DNA of 64,000 nt from contig ONHA01000004.1 in NCBI GenBank assembly GCA_900317515.1, positions 32,571-96,570 on the forward strand, given 5' to 3'. Below the pieces are notes generated by a model that was given only the letters and a program-made list of their open reading frames with translations, was not told where the DNA came from and did not search any database. The DNA is from an uncultured Eubacteriales bacterium. Lineage in GTDB: Bacteria; Bacillota; Clostridia; Lachnospirales; Lachnospiraceae. The translations under genes were made by a program, and so were the position numbers. Below, piece by piece: positions 1 to 8,416 of this stretch (position 1 is the stretch's first letter; every line of letters begins with the position of its first letter).

Positions 1-2
1 TG

Positions 3-2231
3 CTCCGCCGTGAATCCCTCAAAAACTGGCTTCTCCTTACGCTGTGGCTTGCGCTGTTTTTCATTTCCAACTACTATTTCTTCTACATGTGCGGGGTTTT
101 CAGCGCGTTCTACGTCTTCTTCCACAGCCTGCTCATCTCCCCGGACGATTCCGGGAAAATGAAAACCTCCTCCCGCATCCTCACCATGATCGCGCGGGAG
201 TTCAAACTCCTCGGGTCGGCAATCGGCGCCCTCGTCATGTCCGCAGCCTCGCTCACCGCGATCGCCTCCAGCTTCCTCGGAAGTGCCAGAGCCGGCGACA
301 CCGGGGCCGCGTCCTTTGGCGCCCTCTTCCTGCCCTATGACCTGCACACCTACGGGACCTACCTCGCACGCTTCTTCTCCGCCGACCTCATCGGCGCAGG
401 CTCCGCTTTCTCGGGTTCCGCCAGCTACTACGACGCGGCGCTTCTCTCCGCGACCGCCCTCACCTTCTTCGCGGTCCTCTTCCTTCTCATCCGAAAGAAG
501 AGCGTCCTACCGACGATTCTTTTCTGCGCGGTTTCTCTCGCCATGCTCTACTTCCAGGGAACCGGCCGTATTCTTACGTTCAATCCGATCCACCAGCGGT
601 ATTCCTTTATCATCATTTTCCTTGAGATGACCGCCGTCACGTATTTCATGCGGGAGCTCCTTAAGGAGGATGCCGAAAAGAGCCTCCGCATCGCTTCGAT
701 TCTTGCGCCGATCCTCACGGCAGGCGCTCTCCTCGTTCTCTACCTCGGTAGAAGCACCTTCCGCGTGTCGGTCCGGGAGAGAACCCTCGTCGTCGTGGCC
801 GGCTTTATCGTCCTCTGGGCGGCCCTGCTCTTCCTCTCATCCTCGATCGAGAAGCTTAAGAAAGCCCGCTATCCGCTCATGGCCCTGCTTCTTTCCGCCG
901 AGCTGATCGCCGTGAACAACACATCCCTCAATTTCAGGGACTATCTCACGACCGATTCGTTTGCCCACGCCTTCTTCAACGACGGCACCCAGAACGCGGT
1001 CGCCTCGGTCCTCACAAAGGACACGGACCTCTACCGGATCTGCGCGAGCGATGCCTACGACATGACAAATGAAGGAATGGTCGACGGCTACATGTCCACC
1101 ACCTCCTACTCCAACACGACATCCGCGAGCGCTGCGACGCTCGCCAGGACTTTCTCCTCCTACGAGCTCTCCTCCAACTTCTTCCGGGCCGGCTACCGCA
1201 ACTACTACCTCTACACGCTCCTCGGCGGCCGCTACCTCATCACGGATGAGCCCAGCGAAAAAGCGGACTCCTTCGAGCCCGCCCTCTTTTCGCTTGCCGA
1301 AAACAGCGGGACCCAGCGCACATTCGTCAACAACAACGCCCTGCCCTTCGGCTACCTCTATGAAAATGAAATCACCGGCGAAACCTTCGCCTCCTTAAGC
1401 TCGCTTGAGCGCATGAAGGCGCTCACCTCCTCCTACATAAAGACGGAGGATATCATGTATACAGCTCCGGAGACCTCCGAGGGCAGCGTCGACGCCGGCT
1501 ATTTTGACCTTGTGCCGACGATTAATTCCGCCAACAATGTGGATATCAAGCCTGAGGCGGACGGAGTCCTCATCACGGCGACCGGCCCGGATCCGTTCTT
1601 CTTCTTCGATATCAGCGATGCCTTAACCGGCAAAGATTCCGATGAGGTCCAGTACCTCCATGTCTCGGTAGACCGGGATACAGTCGCGGCTCTCGGCAAC
1701 ATCAACTTCGAGCTCTTCAACATGACTGAGGACCATCCGGACATCGGCAACCACCCGGTCTACGAGCTCATCAGCGTAAATCCTTCCGCTCCGGAGATGA
1801 ACCACCTGCTTCCTGACGGGACGATCCAGCTCCGCATGGACCTTCCGGAGGGCGTCTCGATTAAATTCGAGGATATCTCCCTCCTCACGGACAGCGATGT
1901 CGCGGCGGATTTCGAGGATCTCAAGAACACCGACATCCGTGACATCTCTTTTGAAAATGACACCTACACCGCCACGGTGAACGCCGAAAACGGCGGAATG
2001 CTCTGCGTGCCGATCCTCTACTCCAAAAACTGGACCGCCCGGGTGAACGGTGATCCGGTCCCGGTGGAGAACATCAACGGCGGCTTCACGGGGGTCTATC
2101 TCGCCCCCGGCACGTCTAACGTCGAGCTCGTTTACTCGCTCCCGCACTTCGGCCTCGCCGTCACCGTGAGCCTCGCTGCCTGCGGCCTGTGGCTGCTCCT
2201 CTTCCTCTATTCGGTGATCCGCCGAAAATAA
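3..2231 (+). CDS. YfhO family membrane protein, C-terminal part (5' end outside window)
   Basis: The frame is open from base 3, so the true start lies upstream of the window. The visible 742 residues begin with hydrophobic segments and the stretch ISNYYFFYM, which is typical of YfhO proteins, followed by about ten membrane segments, then a long extracytoplasmic part (about residues 290-700) and a final membrane anchor before the stop. YfhO proteins are GT-C-fold membrane proteins linked to glycosylation of lipoteichoic acid or other surface polymers in Firmicutes (family knowledge); the substrate here is unknown. A strong hairpin follows the stop codon. I am confident of the family and not of the biochemical role. 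Confidence 0.85.
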   Translation, partial: LRRESLKNWLLLTLWLALFFISNYYFFYMCGVFSAFYVFFHSLLISPDDSGKMKTSSRILTMIAREFKLLGSAIGALVMSAASLTAIASSFLGSARAGDTGAASFGALFLPYDLHTYGTYLARFFSADLIGAGSAFSGSASYYDAALLSATALTFFAVLFLLIRKKSVLPTILFCAVSLAMLYFQGTGRILTFNPIHQRYSFIIIFLEMTAVTYFMRELLKEDAEKSLRIASILAPILTAGALLVLYLGRSTFRVSVRERTLVVVAGFIVLWAALLFLSSSIEKLKKARYPLMALLLSAELIAVNNTSLNFRDYLTTDSFAHAFFNDGTQNAVASVLTKDTDLYRICASDAYDMTNEGMVDGYMSTTSYSNTTSASAATLARTFSSYELSSNFFRAGYRNYYLYTLLGGRYLITDEPSEKADSFEPALFSLAENSGTQRTFVNNNALPFGYLYENEITGETFASLSSLERMKALTSSYIKTEDIMYTAPETSEGSVDAGYFDLVPTINSANNVDIKPEADGVLITATGPDPFFFFDISDALTGKDSDEVQYLHVSVDRDTVAALGNINFELFNMTEDHPDIGNHPVYELISVNPSAPEMNHLLPDGTIQLRMDLPEGVSIKFEDISLLTDSDVAADFEDLKNTDIRDISFENDTYTATVNAENGGMLCVPILYSKNWTARVNGDPVPVENINGGFTGVYLAPGTSNVELVYSLPHFGLAVTVSLAACGLWLLLFLYSVIRRK

Positions 2232-2244
2232 AAGACCCACACAA

Positions 2245-2275
2245 AAAGCGCGGAACCTCACGTTCCGCGCTTTTT
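2245..2275. terminator. Bidirectional terminator between yfhO-like gene and nhaC
   Basis: A perfect 12-bp stem (2245-2256 with 2262-2273) with a 5-base loop is flanked by A and T runs. It can serve both converging genes. Confidence 0.85.
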
Positions 2276-2287
2276 ATATGCCGCAGT

Positions 2288-3586
2288 TTATTTTTCAATC
2301 ACAATCGATACCACCACGAACACCGCTAACAGATACGGATAGAACAGGAACGGTATGATTGCCATGGAGGAGATCCCCGCCAGCGACGCCGCGATGAGCA
2401 GCTGCGCTCCGTAGGGAATAATGCCCTGCGCAATGCAGGAACAGGTGTCCAGCAGCGATGCGGTCTTCTTCGGGTCGATCCCGTACTCCTCCGTGATCGT
2501 CCTGGCGATCGGAGCCGCCATGACGATTGCGACCGTATTGTTGGCTGTCGCGATGTCCATGAGGATCGTTAAGAGGCTGATGCCGGCCATGCCGCCCTTC
2601 TTGCCGGAAAAGTGTTTCTTGATGAAAGCCAGGATCGCCGCAAATCCGCCGTTCTCGCGAATCAGAGATCCGATGGAGGCGACCAGGATCGTGACGATCA
2701 TGGTCTCGAACATGCCGCTCGTCCCGTTGCCCATGGATGTGAATGCGGAGACAAAGGTAAGGCTCCCCGTAGCCACCCCTGCAAGGAGAAACAGCACAAT
2801 GCCCGTTCCCAGGACGATAAACACGTTGATGCCGACAATCGCCATCACAAGGACGATGAAATACGGCAGCGCCTGGATAATATTGTAGTCATAGCTTCCC
2901 ATCGGAACTGCATTTCCCCGAAGCGCATAGATGATCAGGATGATCAGCGTGAGTACCGCTGCCGGCAGTGCGATCCTGAAGTTCGTGCGGAACTTGTCCT
3001 TCATTTCCACGCCCTGCGTGTTAGTCGCCGCGATCGTCGTATCGGAAATGAAAGAGAGGTTATCGCCGAACATCGCCCCGCCGACGACTGTCGCGACGCA
3101 CACCGCGAGGTTGAAGCCGCCGTTCACGGCCACCTGAGCCGCGATCGGCACCAGGACCGAGATGGTTCCGACGCTCGTGCCCATCGCCATGGAGATGAGG
3201 CAGCCGATGAGGAACATCCCCGGGATCGCGAATCCGCCCGGAATGATCGAGAGCAGGAGGTTCGCAATGCTGACCGCGCCGCCCGCCTCCTTGGCGATGC
3301 CGCTGAACGCGCCGGCCATCAGGAAAATGAACAGCATGATCGTGATATTGTCGTCTCCGATTCCCTGGGAGCAGATGTGGATCTTCTCATCAAAAGAGAG
3401 CGATCGGTTCTGCATCATCGCGACGATGAGCGCGATCGAGAAGGCGACGACGACGGACATGATGTAGAAGCCCATCTGGCCCTCGATCGGCCTTATATAT
3501 TCGAAATATATGCCGCTTCCCAGATACAGGATCAAAAATACGACGATGGGAAGCAGAGCTTTCCCGTTTGGTTTTCTGGTTTCCAT
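2288..3586 (-). CDS. nhaC: NhaC-type Na+/H+ antiporter family protein
   Basis: The 432-residue protein is almost entirely hydrophobic, with about 11-12 predicted membrane helices and no soluble domain. The conserved core includes MAMGTSVGTISVLVPIA and GGAMFGDNLSFISDTTIAA, which match the antiporter signature of the NhaC superfamily. It should exchange Na+ (or a carboxylate such as malate for lactate in some members) for protons across the cytoplasmic membrane; the ion specificity cannot be read. The start is supported by a run of six G about 8 bases upstream. A promoter lies 45-70 bases before the start codon, so this is probably a single-gene unit. Confidence 0.85.
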   Translation of the reverse strand: METRKPNGKALLPIVVFLILYLGSGIYFEYIRPIEGQMGFYIMSVVVAFSIALIVAMMQNRSLSFDEKIHICSQGIGDDNITIMLFIFLMAGAFSGIAKEAGGAVSIANLLLSIIPGGFAIPGMFLIGCLISMAMGTSVGTISVLVPIAAQVAVNGGFNLAVCVATVVGGAMFGDNLSFISDTTIAATNTQGVEMKDKFRTNFRIALPAAVLTLIILIIYALRGNAVPMGSYDYNIIQALPYFIVLVMAIVGINVFIVLGTGIVLFLLAGVATGSLTFVSAFTSMGNGTSGMFETMIVTILVASIGSLIRENGGFAAILAFIKKHFSGKKGGMAGISLLTILMDIATANNTVAIVMAAPIARTITEEYGIDPKKTASLLDTCSCIAQGIIPYGAQLLIAASLAGISSMAIIPFLFYPYLLAVFVVVSIVIEK

Positions 3587-3629
3587 GAGTATCCCCCCTC
3601 ATAAGTTGTTCTGACAAATTCAAATACTG

Positions 3630-3657
3630 ATTATAGCATATTTTTGAAGGATTACAA
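3630..3657 (-). promoter_or_regulatory. Promoter for nhaC
   Basis: On the minus strand, TTGTAA (3652-3657) is separated by 16 bp from a perfect TATAAT (3630-3635), about 40 bases before the nhaC start. Confidence 0.65.
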
Positions 3658-3677
3658 TAAAAAAAGAGAAGGGATAT

Positions 3678-3722
3678 CTTTTGGGACGGTTCTTGAGAGC
3701 CTTAGAACCGTCCCAAAAGACC
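3678..3722 (-). terminator. Terminator of the alcohol dehydrogenase gene, built from a GGGACGGTTC-type inverted repeat
   Basis: A 16-bp inverted repeat (arms TCTTTTGGGACGGTTCT and its complement) surrounds a short loop, and a T-rich run follows on the minus strand after the hairpin. The arm carries the GGGACGGTTC motif found at several other intergenic sites here. Confidence 0.7.
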
Positions 3723-3728
3723 CCTTCT

Positions 3729-4913
3729 TCATTTCTTCCTGACCGCCCCGGCAAAGATCTCCCTGATCTCCGGATACCGCACCGGCTTGATCCTCGTGAG
3801 GGTGAGCTTTTTTCCGCCGGAGGCCATCTCCGAGAGTCTTTCGAGCTCCTCCTCCGTCGGAGTGACCCCGAGCTCCTCGATGCAGGTCGGCATTCCGATC
3901 TCACGGAAATAGGCGACCGTCCTTCTGATGCCCTCCTCCGCTGCGGCAAGGTCTTCATTTTCCGTGACGCCCCAGACGTTCCGCGCATATCTCGCAAAGC
4001 GCTTCGGCTCGTCTCTGTAGAGGTACTCGGCCCAGGATCTCCAGACCGCCGCAAGCGTCGCCCCGTGGGTGTAGTCATAAAGGGCGCTCAGCGCATGGCC
4101 GAACTTGTGCACCGAGAAGTCTTTTCCCCGGCCGCATTCGGTGATCCCGTTGTGGGACAGGGAGCTGCACCACATCACCTCCGCCATCGCGTTGTAATTA
4201 TTTGGGTCTTCAAGAATCAGGCGCCCGTTCTTCACGACCGATCTGAGCAGACCTTCCGCGATCTCATCGGTCATATCGCATTCGATTTCCGGGATAAAAT
4301 AGCGCTCCATCGTGTGCATCATGATATCCGTGACGCCGGCCGCCAGCTGGTATTTCGGCACCGTAAAGAGCAGTTCCGGGTTCATGACCGCAAATCGGCA
4401 GCGGTTGAAATCTGTACTGAGACCACCCTTAAAGCCCCGGGATTCGAATGTGAGAACCGCCGAGTCGGACATCTCCGAGCCTGCCGCCGCAATCGTGAGG
4501 ACCGCGCCGACCGGAGTCGATTTCGTGACCGGCCTTACCTTGGACCAGAACTCCCAGAGCGGGATGCCCGGGTTTGCGACGCCGTGGGCAATCGCCTTGG
4601 CCGTGTCGATGACGGATCCGCCGCCGATTCCCAGGATAAAGTCCGCGCCGAAGGCCTCCGCCATCTCTCTCCCCTCCTCCGCGTGCTCCGCGGTCGGGTT
4701 CGGCTTCACGCCTCCGAAGCTCATGAAATCAAGCCCGCTCTCCTTGAGCGACTTCTCCACACGGGCAAGGAGCCCGCTTTTCACCGCGCTTCCGCCGCCG
4801 TAGACAAGAAACACCCGACTTCCGCCTTCTCTTCTTACAGCGGTTCCGACCTCATTTTCGGTGCCGCGCCCGAAGATAACGCGCGTCGGCGCATAATAGA
4901 TAAAATTATCCAT
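3729..4913 (-). CDS. Iron-containing alcohol dehydrogenase (butanol dehydrogenase-like)
   Basis: 394 residues, normal length for group III iron alcohol dehydrogenases. The start at 4913 (MDNFIYYAPTRVIFG) is chosen because AGGAGG lies 6-7 bases upstream; an ATG ten codons earlier lacks this. The N-terminal Rossmann part carries GIGGGSVIDTAKA. The C-terminal helical part has the metal ligands: D and H in DIMMHTMERYF, H in KFGHALSALYDYTHG and the following H. The enzyme should reduce aldehydes or short ketones to alcohols with NAD(P)H in fermentation. The closest familiar relatives are the NADPH-dependent butanol dehydrogenases; the substrate is not decided by sequence. Single gene, ended by the hairpin at 3678-3722. 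Confidence 0.9.
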   Translation of the reverse strand: MDNFIYYAPTRVIFGRGTENEVGTAVRREGGSRVFLVYGGGSAVKSGLLARVEKSLKESGLDFMSFGGVKPNPTAEHAEEGREMAEAFGADFILGIGGGSVIDTAKAIAHGVANPGIPLWEFWSKVRPVTKSTPVGAVLTIAAAGSEMSDSAVLTFESRGFKGGLSTDFNRCRFAVMNPELLFTVPKYQLAAGVTDIMMHTMERYFIPEIECDMTDEIAEGLLRSVVKNGRLILEDPNNYNAMAEVMWCSSLSHNGITECGRGKDFSVHKFGHALSALYDYTHGATLAAVWRSWAEYLYRDEPKRFARYARNVWGVTENEDLAAAEEGIRRTVAYFREIGMPTCIEELGVTPTEEELERLSEMASGGKKLTLTRIKPVRYPEIREIFAGAVRKK

Positions 4914-4935
4914 ACGATACCTCCTAAACTGTTTT

Positions 4936-5027
4936 GAACGCATGAGGGAGGGTTACTGCCGCGTTGAACTCTCATCCCTCTGAACGCATGAGGGACGGTT
5001 CCTGCCGCGTTGAACTCTCATTCCTCT
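4936..5027. repeat. Two tandem 46-bp copies carrying the GGAACCGTCCC-type motif
   Basis: Copy 1 is 4936-4981 and copy 2 is 4982-5027; they differ at about 3 of 46 positions and abut exactly. The second copy contains GGGACGGTTCC, the motif seen near 3685, 24010 and 36635. It sits between the SpoIIE-type phosphatase stop and the alcohol dehydrogenase start. No coding content is visible. Confidence 0.8.
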
Positions 5028-5035
5028 GCGCCGTC

Positions 5036-6670
5036 TTAACGCGATAAAGTGCCTTTGTACTCCAGACACAACATCGTCAGGTCGTCAAACTGAGGAGCAT
5101 CCCCCACAAATGCATCCACCTCCCGATGAATCCCGTTAAGGATCTCATCCGGTGACTCCTCCCTGAACATATTCAGCGTTCCAAGCAGCCGGCCCAGCGT
5201 AAACATGCGGTTCTCCGCGTCCGTCGCCTCAGGCAGTCCGTCCGTATAAATGAAGATCTTATCGCCCGCCTTAAGCTGCATCTCGGCATCCCTGTACCGG
5301 GCTCCCTCCATCGCGCCGGCGACAAGCCCGTGCTTCGTCTTCGCAAGCTCAAACACACCGCCCTTACGGCAGAGCGCCGGATCCTCATGACCCGCATTGG
5401 CCGCTGTGAGCCTGCCGGTTGAGAGCTCCAGAATGCCCAGCCAGATCGTAATGAACATATCCGCGTTGTTATGCTCGCAGATATTTTCATTGACAAAAGT
5501 AAGTATCTCCGCCGGCGTACCGCCCATCTTGATCCGGTTGCTCATCACAATGTTGGTCACCATCATGAACAGGGCTGCCGGAACGCCCTTTCCGGACACA
5601 TCGCCGATCATAAGAGCCAGATGATCGTCATCGATCAGGAAGAAGTTGTACAGATCGCCTCCGACCTCCTTGGCCGGGGTCATGGAAGCGTAGATACCGA
5701 AATCTCTCCTCTCCGGGAACGCCGGAAAATCATTCGGTACCGAATTCGCCTGGATCGTCCTGGCAAATGACAGTTCTGCTCCGATACGCTCCTTCTCTGC
5801 CGTGACTGCCGCCAGGTTATCCATGTAGCTCACCATCTCCGACTCCATCTTGTCAATGGAATCGGCCAGGTTTGCAATTTCGGTGTAGCGGCTGATCTGC
5901 CCGAGCGGTTCTCCTTTTGCCTGCGTCTTTGCAAAGCGGGACGACTCAGCGGAGACTTTTCTGATCGGCGTGACAAACTGTTTTCTGACGAAGATCGTCA
6001 CAGCGGCAGCCGAAATAAAGGCGAGCAGGACTGCCGTTACGCAGACGTTGATGAGATAGGGACGAACCGCCTCCCTGAGCTCACTGATCGGCCGCTGCAT
6101 GCAGAGGATCGCCGTGACATTGCCCGAGGAACTTTTCACCGGAACCAGCGTTGTGATGTGCGGATGCTGGCCGTCGGTCGTTTTGTAGCGGTAAACCGTC
6201 TCATAGAGAGCTTCCTTTTCATAAAGTTTCCGGTATTTCCGCGCGTATTCTTCATTTGTTGTATTTCGCCTGAAGCCGAGCTCCCACGGTGTGTATTCCG
6301 AATTATCCACCGAATTGTCGACCACATTGAGTACATTGACAAATCTTCCGTAATCTTCCGTGTCGACCTTTATGATATAGATGAGAGAGACATTCATCCG
6401 ATGGCAGTATTCATCCATGGCAATCAGGGTTTCCGTATACTCCACTTTCTCTTTTCCTTCGAGATAAGCGTCTATATGATTGCCGTTGATCTGGGCAGCC
6501 GCTGTATCGGCCATATGCCAGGTCGTTGTGGAGTATTCCTTTTTAATCGCTCTCGAAAAAGAAACAAAACCGAAGGTGCAGACAATGATGCCGAATATGA
6601 CCAGAGAGAGAATGATTGAGCCGATAATGCTGGCAGCCATGCTGGATCGAATTTTCCGCACTGTTTTCAC
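5036..6670 (-). CDS. Membrane PP2C-type (SpoIIE/RsbU-like) serine phosphatase with sensor and HAMP domains
   Basis: 544 residues. A membrane helix at about 13-38, an extracytoplasmic sensor region to about 205, a second helix at about 208-228, a HAMP-type linker, a short coiled coil and a C-terminal PP2C/SpoIIE domain (about 310-540). The phosphatase metal sites are visible as MIGDVSGKGVPAALFM and the final FDDLTMLCLEYKG. The family dephosphorylates anti-anti-sigma factors or related proteins in response to an external signal; no partner-switching gene is adjacent, so the target is unknown. The start is taken at the first ATG of the frame, just before the first membrane helix. Monocistronic by context. 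Confidence 0.88.
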   Translation of the reverse strand: MKTVRKIRSSMAASIIGSIILSLVIFGIIVCTFGFVSFSRAIKKEYSTTTWHMADTAAAQINGNHIDAYLEGKEKVEYTETLIAMDEYCHRMNVSLIYIIKVDTEDYGRFVNVLNVVDNSVDNSEYTPWELGFRRNTTNEEYARKYRKLYEKEALYETVYRYKTTDGQHPHITTLVPVKSSSGNVTAILCMQRPISELREAVRPYLINVCVTAVLLAFISAAAVTIFVRKQFVTPIRKVSAESSRFAKTQAKGEPLGQISRYTEIANLADSIDKMESEMVSYMDNLAAVTAEKERIGAELSFARTIQANSVPNDFPAFPERRDFGIYASMTPAKEVGGDLYNFFLIDDDHLALMIGDVSGKGVPAALFMMVTNIVMSNRIKMGGTPAEILTFVNENICEHNNADMFITIWLGILELSTGRLTAANAGHEDPALCRKGGVFELAKTKHGLVAGAMEGARYRDAEMQLKAGDKIFIYTDGLPEATDAENRMFTLGRLLGTLNMFREESPDEILNGIHREVDAFVGDAPQFDDLTMLCLEYKGTLSR

Positions 6671-6991
6671 AGAGAACCTCCCGAAATGTCACTCACGTGC
6701 TTTTGCATTGAACTGCTGTTTTTATGTTCTAATCGATGTCCTGTTATGAAAAATCCCCGAAAGCTTACGCCTTCGGGGTTGTAAATTGTGTAAGGGGGAT
6801 TGCCGCCACCTCTGCCGTGGTCTTATGTGCTTTATTTGCAAAGCGCTTTTAGTTTAATCCTTCCCGAAAGCGCCTTTATAATAGCACAAAGTGCTACGAA
6901 AAAGCTACACGATTTTGCTGATTTTTACGTCGGCGCAAAAGAAAAAAAGCAGAGACCTTCGCTCCTGCAAATTTCTTTATGTATTCTGTGA
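6671..6991. other. 321-bp intergenic region with hairpins
   Basis: It holds no gene I can support. On the minus strand there is a T-run after a weak stem at 6941-6968, probably the terminator of the upstream small gene, and a hairpin with CCCCGAA/TTCGGGG arms at 6757-6776 followed by T-rich sequence. A 15-bp palindrome, TAGCACAAAGTGCTA (6882-6896), touches a TATAAT on the plus strand (6877-6882). I looked for cyclic-di-GMP riboswitch motifs ahead of the phosphatase gene and saw none. Confidence 0.5.
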
Positions 6992-7300
6992 TTACTTCGC
7001 CATATTACCTTCAATCTCCCCCATGATTGCCTTTATGTAAGATTCTACATCTTCATAATCCGCCAGATAAAAGACATCTCCATCTTCGAACCAATTCATC
7101 TCCGCTTCTTTCTCGTTCTCGGCATATTCAACAACGATCCCCCTCCACTCTGTTATTGCAGTTATGGTTATAATCTGCCTGTCCGGTAACTTGTAATATC
7201 TTATGCCCTCCACATCCATCTTTTCAAATCTCTGGTCTAAGACTTCATTAAGTTTTGACATCATTGTCGGCACATCCAAGTCTATTTCCATATTCGTCAT
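6992..7300 (-). CDS. Small acidic hypothetical protein
   Basis: 102 residues, acidic, no membrane segment or known motif. It has an alternating strand/helix look (RQIITITAITEWRGIVVEYA) that resembles a small alpha/beta domain. The start at 7300 has a G-rich SD-like stretch (GAAGGGGG) about 8-10 bases upstream; a second ATG three codons later is possible. It sits next to hicAB but on the opposite strand, and its function is unknown. Confidence 0.6.
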   Translation of the reverse strand: MTNMEIDLDVPTMMSKLNEVLDQRFEKMDVEGIRYYKLPDRQIITITAITEWRGIVVEYAENEKEAEMNWFEDGDVFYLADYEDVESYIKAIMGEIEGNMAK

Positions 7301-7474
7301 ATCGCCTGGCCCCCTTCCCTAACTTTCCGAATGCTATTTTATAATATTCTCCCCCGTGATGCGATCCATCTTTAGGGTGATCCTAAATGTGAATGCACTC
7401 AGCACTTCGGCAATTCCGGAAAGTTGAGCATTTTCATTTTTCACCTTTTTGCAAGTATTATTATGCATTTCGCA

Positions 7475-7503
7475 TTGATATACGTATATATACGTGTTAA
7501 AAT
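7475..7503 (+). promoter_or_regulatory. hicAB promoter with a palindromic operator in the spacer
   Basis: TTGATA (7475-7480) and TAAAAT (7498-7503) are 17 bp apart. The spacer contains the perfect 14-bp palindrome ACGTATATATACGT (7482-7495), well placed for repression by the DNA-binding domain of HicB. The hicA start follows 29 bases after the -10 box. Confidence 0.75.
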
Positions 7504-7531
7504 AAATACATCAACTGAAGGGAGCAGAACA

Positions 7532-7717
7532 GTGAAGACATCAGAGCTCACAAAGATGTTAAAAAAAGCCGGTTGTAAAATGGTGGAGCACGGCGCAGAA
7601 CATGATAAATGGTTCAGCCCAATCACGAATAAGTATTTCAGGGTATGGAGACACCCGCATAAAGAAATACCAACCGGAACCGCAAACAACATACTGAAAG
7701 ACGCAGGACTGAAATAA
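7532..7717 (+). CDS. hicA: HicA-type toxin (mRNA interferase) of a HicAB pair
   Basis: A 61-residue protein starting at GTG 7532, chosen because GAAGGGAG lies just upstream and the frame from there begins KTSELTKMLKKAGC, as in HicA. It keeps the dsRBD-like HicA fold pattern: the active-site His in GAEHDKWFSP, then the ending HPHKEIPTGTANNILKDAG with the typical PTG motif. HicA toxins cleave mRNA when free of HicB. The gene is followed 46 bases later by hicB, the usual order. A longer frame starting at 7424 has no SD site and runs through the promoter, so I did not use it. Confidence 0.9.
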   Translation: MKTSELTKMLKKAGCKMVEHGAEHDKWFSPITNKYFRVWRHPHKEIPTGTANNILKDAGLK

Positions 7718-7763
7718 GCTCCGTGTCTTACTCTCCCCCTCAGTATCAGAAAGGAGCCAAGCA

Positions 7764-8162
7764 ATGTCAAAATATGTTTATCCGGCAGTTTTTACTCAGG
7801 AAGACAAAGGTATGTTCTCCGTGAACTTCCCGGATCTCGAAGGGTGCTACACCTGCGGCGAAGATCTCTCGGAAGCCATGTATATGGCAGAGGATGTCCT
7901 CGCTTTCACACTGTATGATTACGAAAAAAACCAGATCGCCATCCCTAAGCCTTCTGCAATGAATTCTATTCCGCACGCCGATAACGAATTCGTTAACATG
8001 ATCTACTGCGATACACTTAGCTATCAAAAGAGGAACAACAACAAGGCGGTTAAAAAGACCCTCAGCATTCCGGAATGGCTGAATGAAGCGGCAACCGCTG
8101 CCAATATTAACTTTTCCCAGGTTCTTCAGGACGCGCTTAAAGCGAAACTCAATTTGAGTTAA
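7764..8162 (+). CDS. hicB: HicB-type antitoxin
   Basis: 132 residues. The N-terminal half (YPAVFTQEDKGMFSVNFPD then LEGCYTCGEDLSEAM) is the degenerate RNase H-like HicB fold that blocks HicA. The C-terminal part (KKTLSIPEWLNEAATAA through FSQVLQDALKAKL) reads as a ribbon-helix-helix DNA-binding domain, which would autoregulate the operon at the palindrome in the promoter. A strong SD (AAAGGAG) precedes the ATG. Two hairpins follow the stop. Confidence 0.92.
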   Translation: MSKYVYPAVFTQEDKGMFSVNFPDLEGCYTCGEDLSEAMYMAEDVLAFTLYDYEKNQIAIPKPSAMNSIPHADNEFVNMIYCDTLSYQKRNNNKAVKKTLSIPEWLNEAATAANINFSQVLQDALKAKLNLS

Positions 8163-8174
8163 AGACAAAAAATG

Positions 8175-8205
8175 CCGCGCGGTGTCACCACACCGAGCGG
8201 TATTT
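8175..8205 (+). terminator. Terminator after hicB
   Basis: An 11-bp stem with one mismatch (8175-8185 with 8190-8200), a 4-base loop, then TATTTT. Confidence 0.7.
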
Positions 8206-8207
8206 TC

Positions 8208-8253
8208 AAAAAAGCCTCGGAAGTCCATATTTTCAAGGATTTCCGGGGCTTTT
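8208..8253 (-). terminator. Terminator after tRNA-Met
   Basis: Read on the minus strand, AAAAGCCCCGGAAATCC pairs with GGACTTCCGAGGCTTTT around a short loop, with a T-run at the end, directly after the tRNA. Confidence 0.75.
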
Positions 8254-8257
8254 CCAG

Positions 8258-8331
8258 TAGCGAGAGGGGGATTCGAACCCTCGACACTGCGGGTATGAAC
8301 CGCATGCTCTAGCCAGCTGAGCTATCTCGCC
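8258..8331 (-). tRNA. tRNA-Met (anticodon CAT)
   Basis: A 74-nt cloverleaf: 7-bp acceptor stem with one G-U closing pair, D arm AGCTCAGCTGGCTAGAGC, anticodon stem TGCGG/CCGCA around the loop TTCATAC (anticodon CAT), and T arm with GGTTCGAATCC. The 3' CCA is not encoded. The 5' acceptor end is fully paired and lacks the C1-A72 mismatch of an initiator, which favours elongator Met; tRNA-Ile with a modified CAT anticodon cannot be fully excluded. Confidence 0.93.
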
Positions 8332-8349
8332 TTGTTTCCGTGCTTGACT

Positions 8350-8379
8350 ATAATACTACGAAGTGAGTACATATGTCAA
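8350..8379 (-). promoter_or_regulatory. Promoter for tRNA-Met
   Basis: A perfect TTGACA (8374-8379) and TATTAT (8350-8355) with an 18-bp spacer on the minus strand, about 19 bases before the tRNA 5' end. Confidence 0.75.
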
Positions 8380-8416
8380 GCACTATTTTTTTAAATTTTC
8401 ACACCAATTACGACAG

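Noticed and set aside
6671-6991. Possible riboswitch ahead of the SpoIIE-type phosphatase
   Set aside because: Hairpins are present but no conserved core of cyclic-di-GMP, guanidine or other familiar classes could be found.
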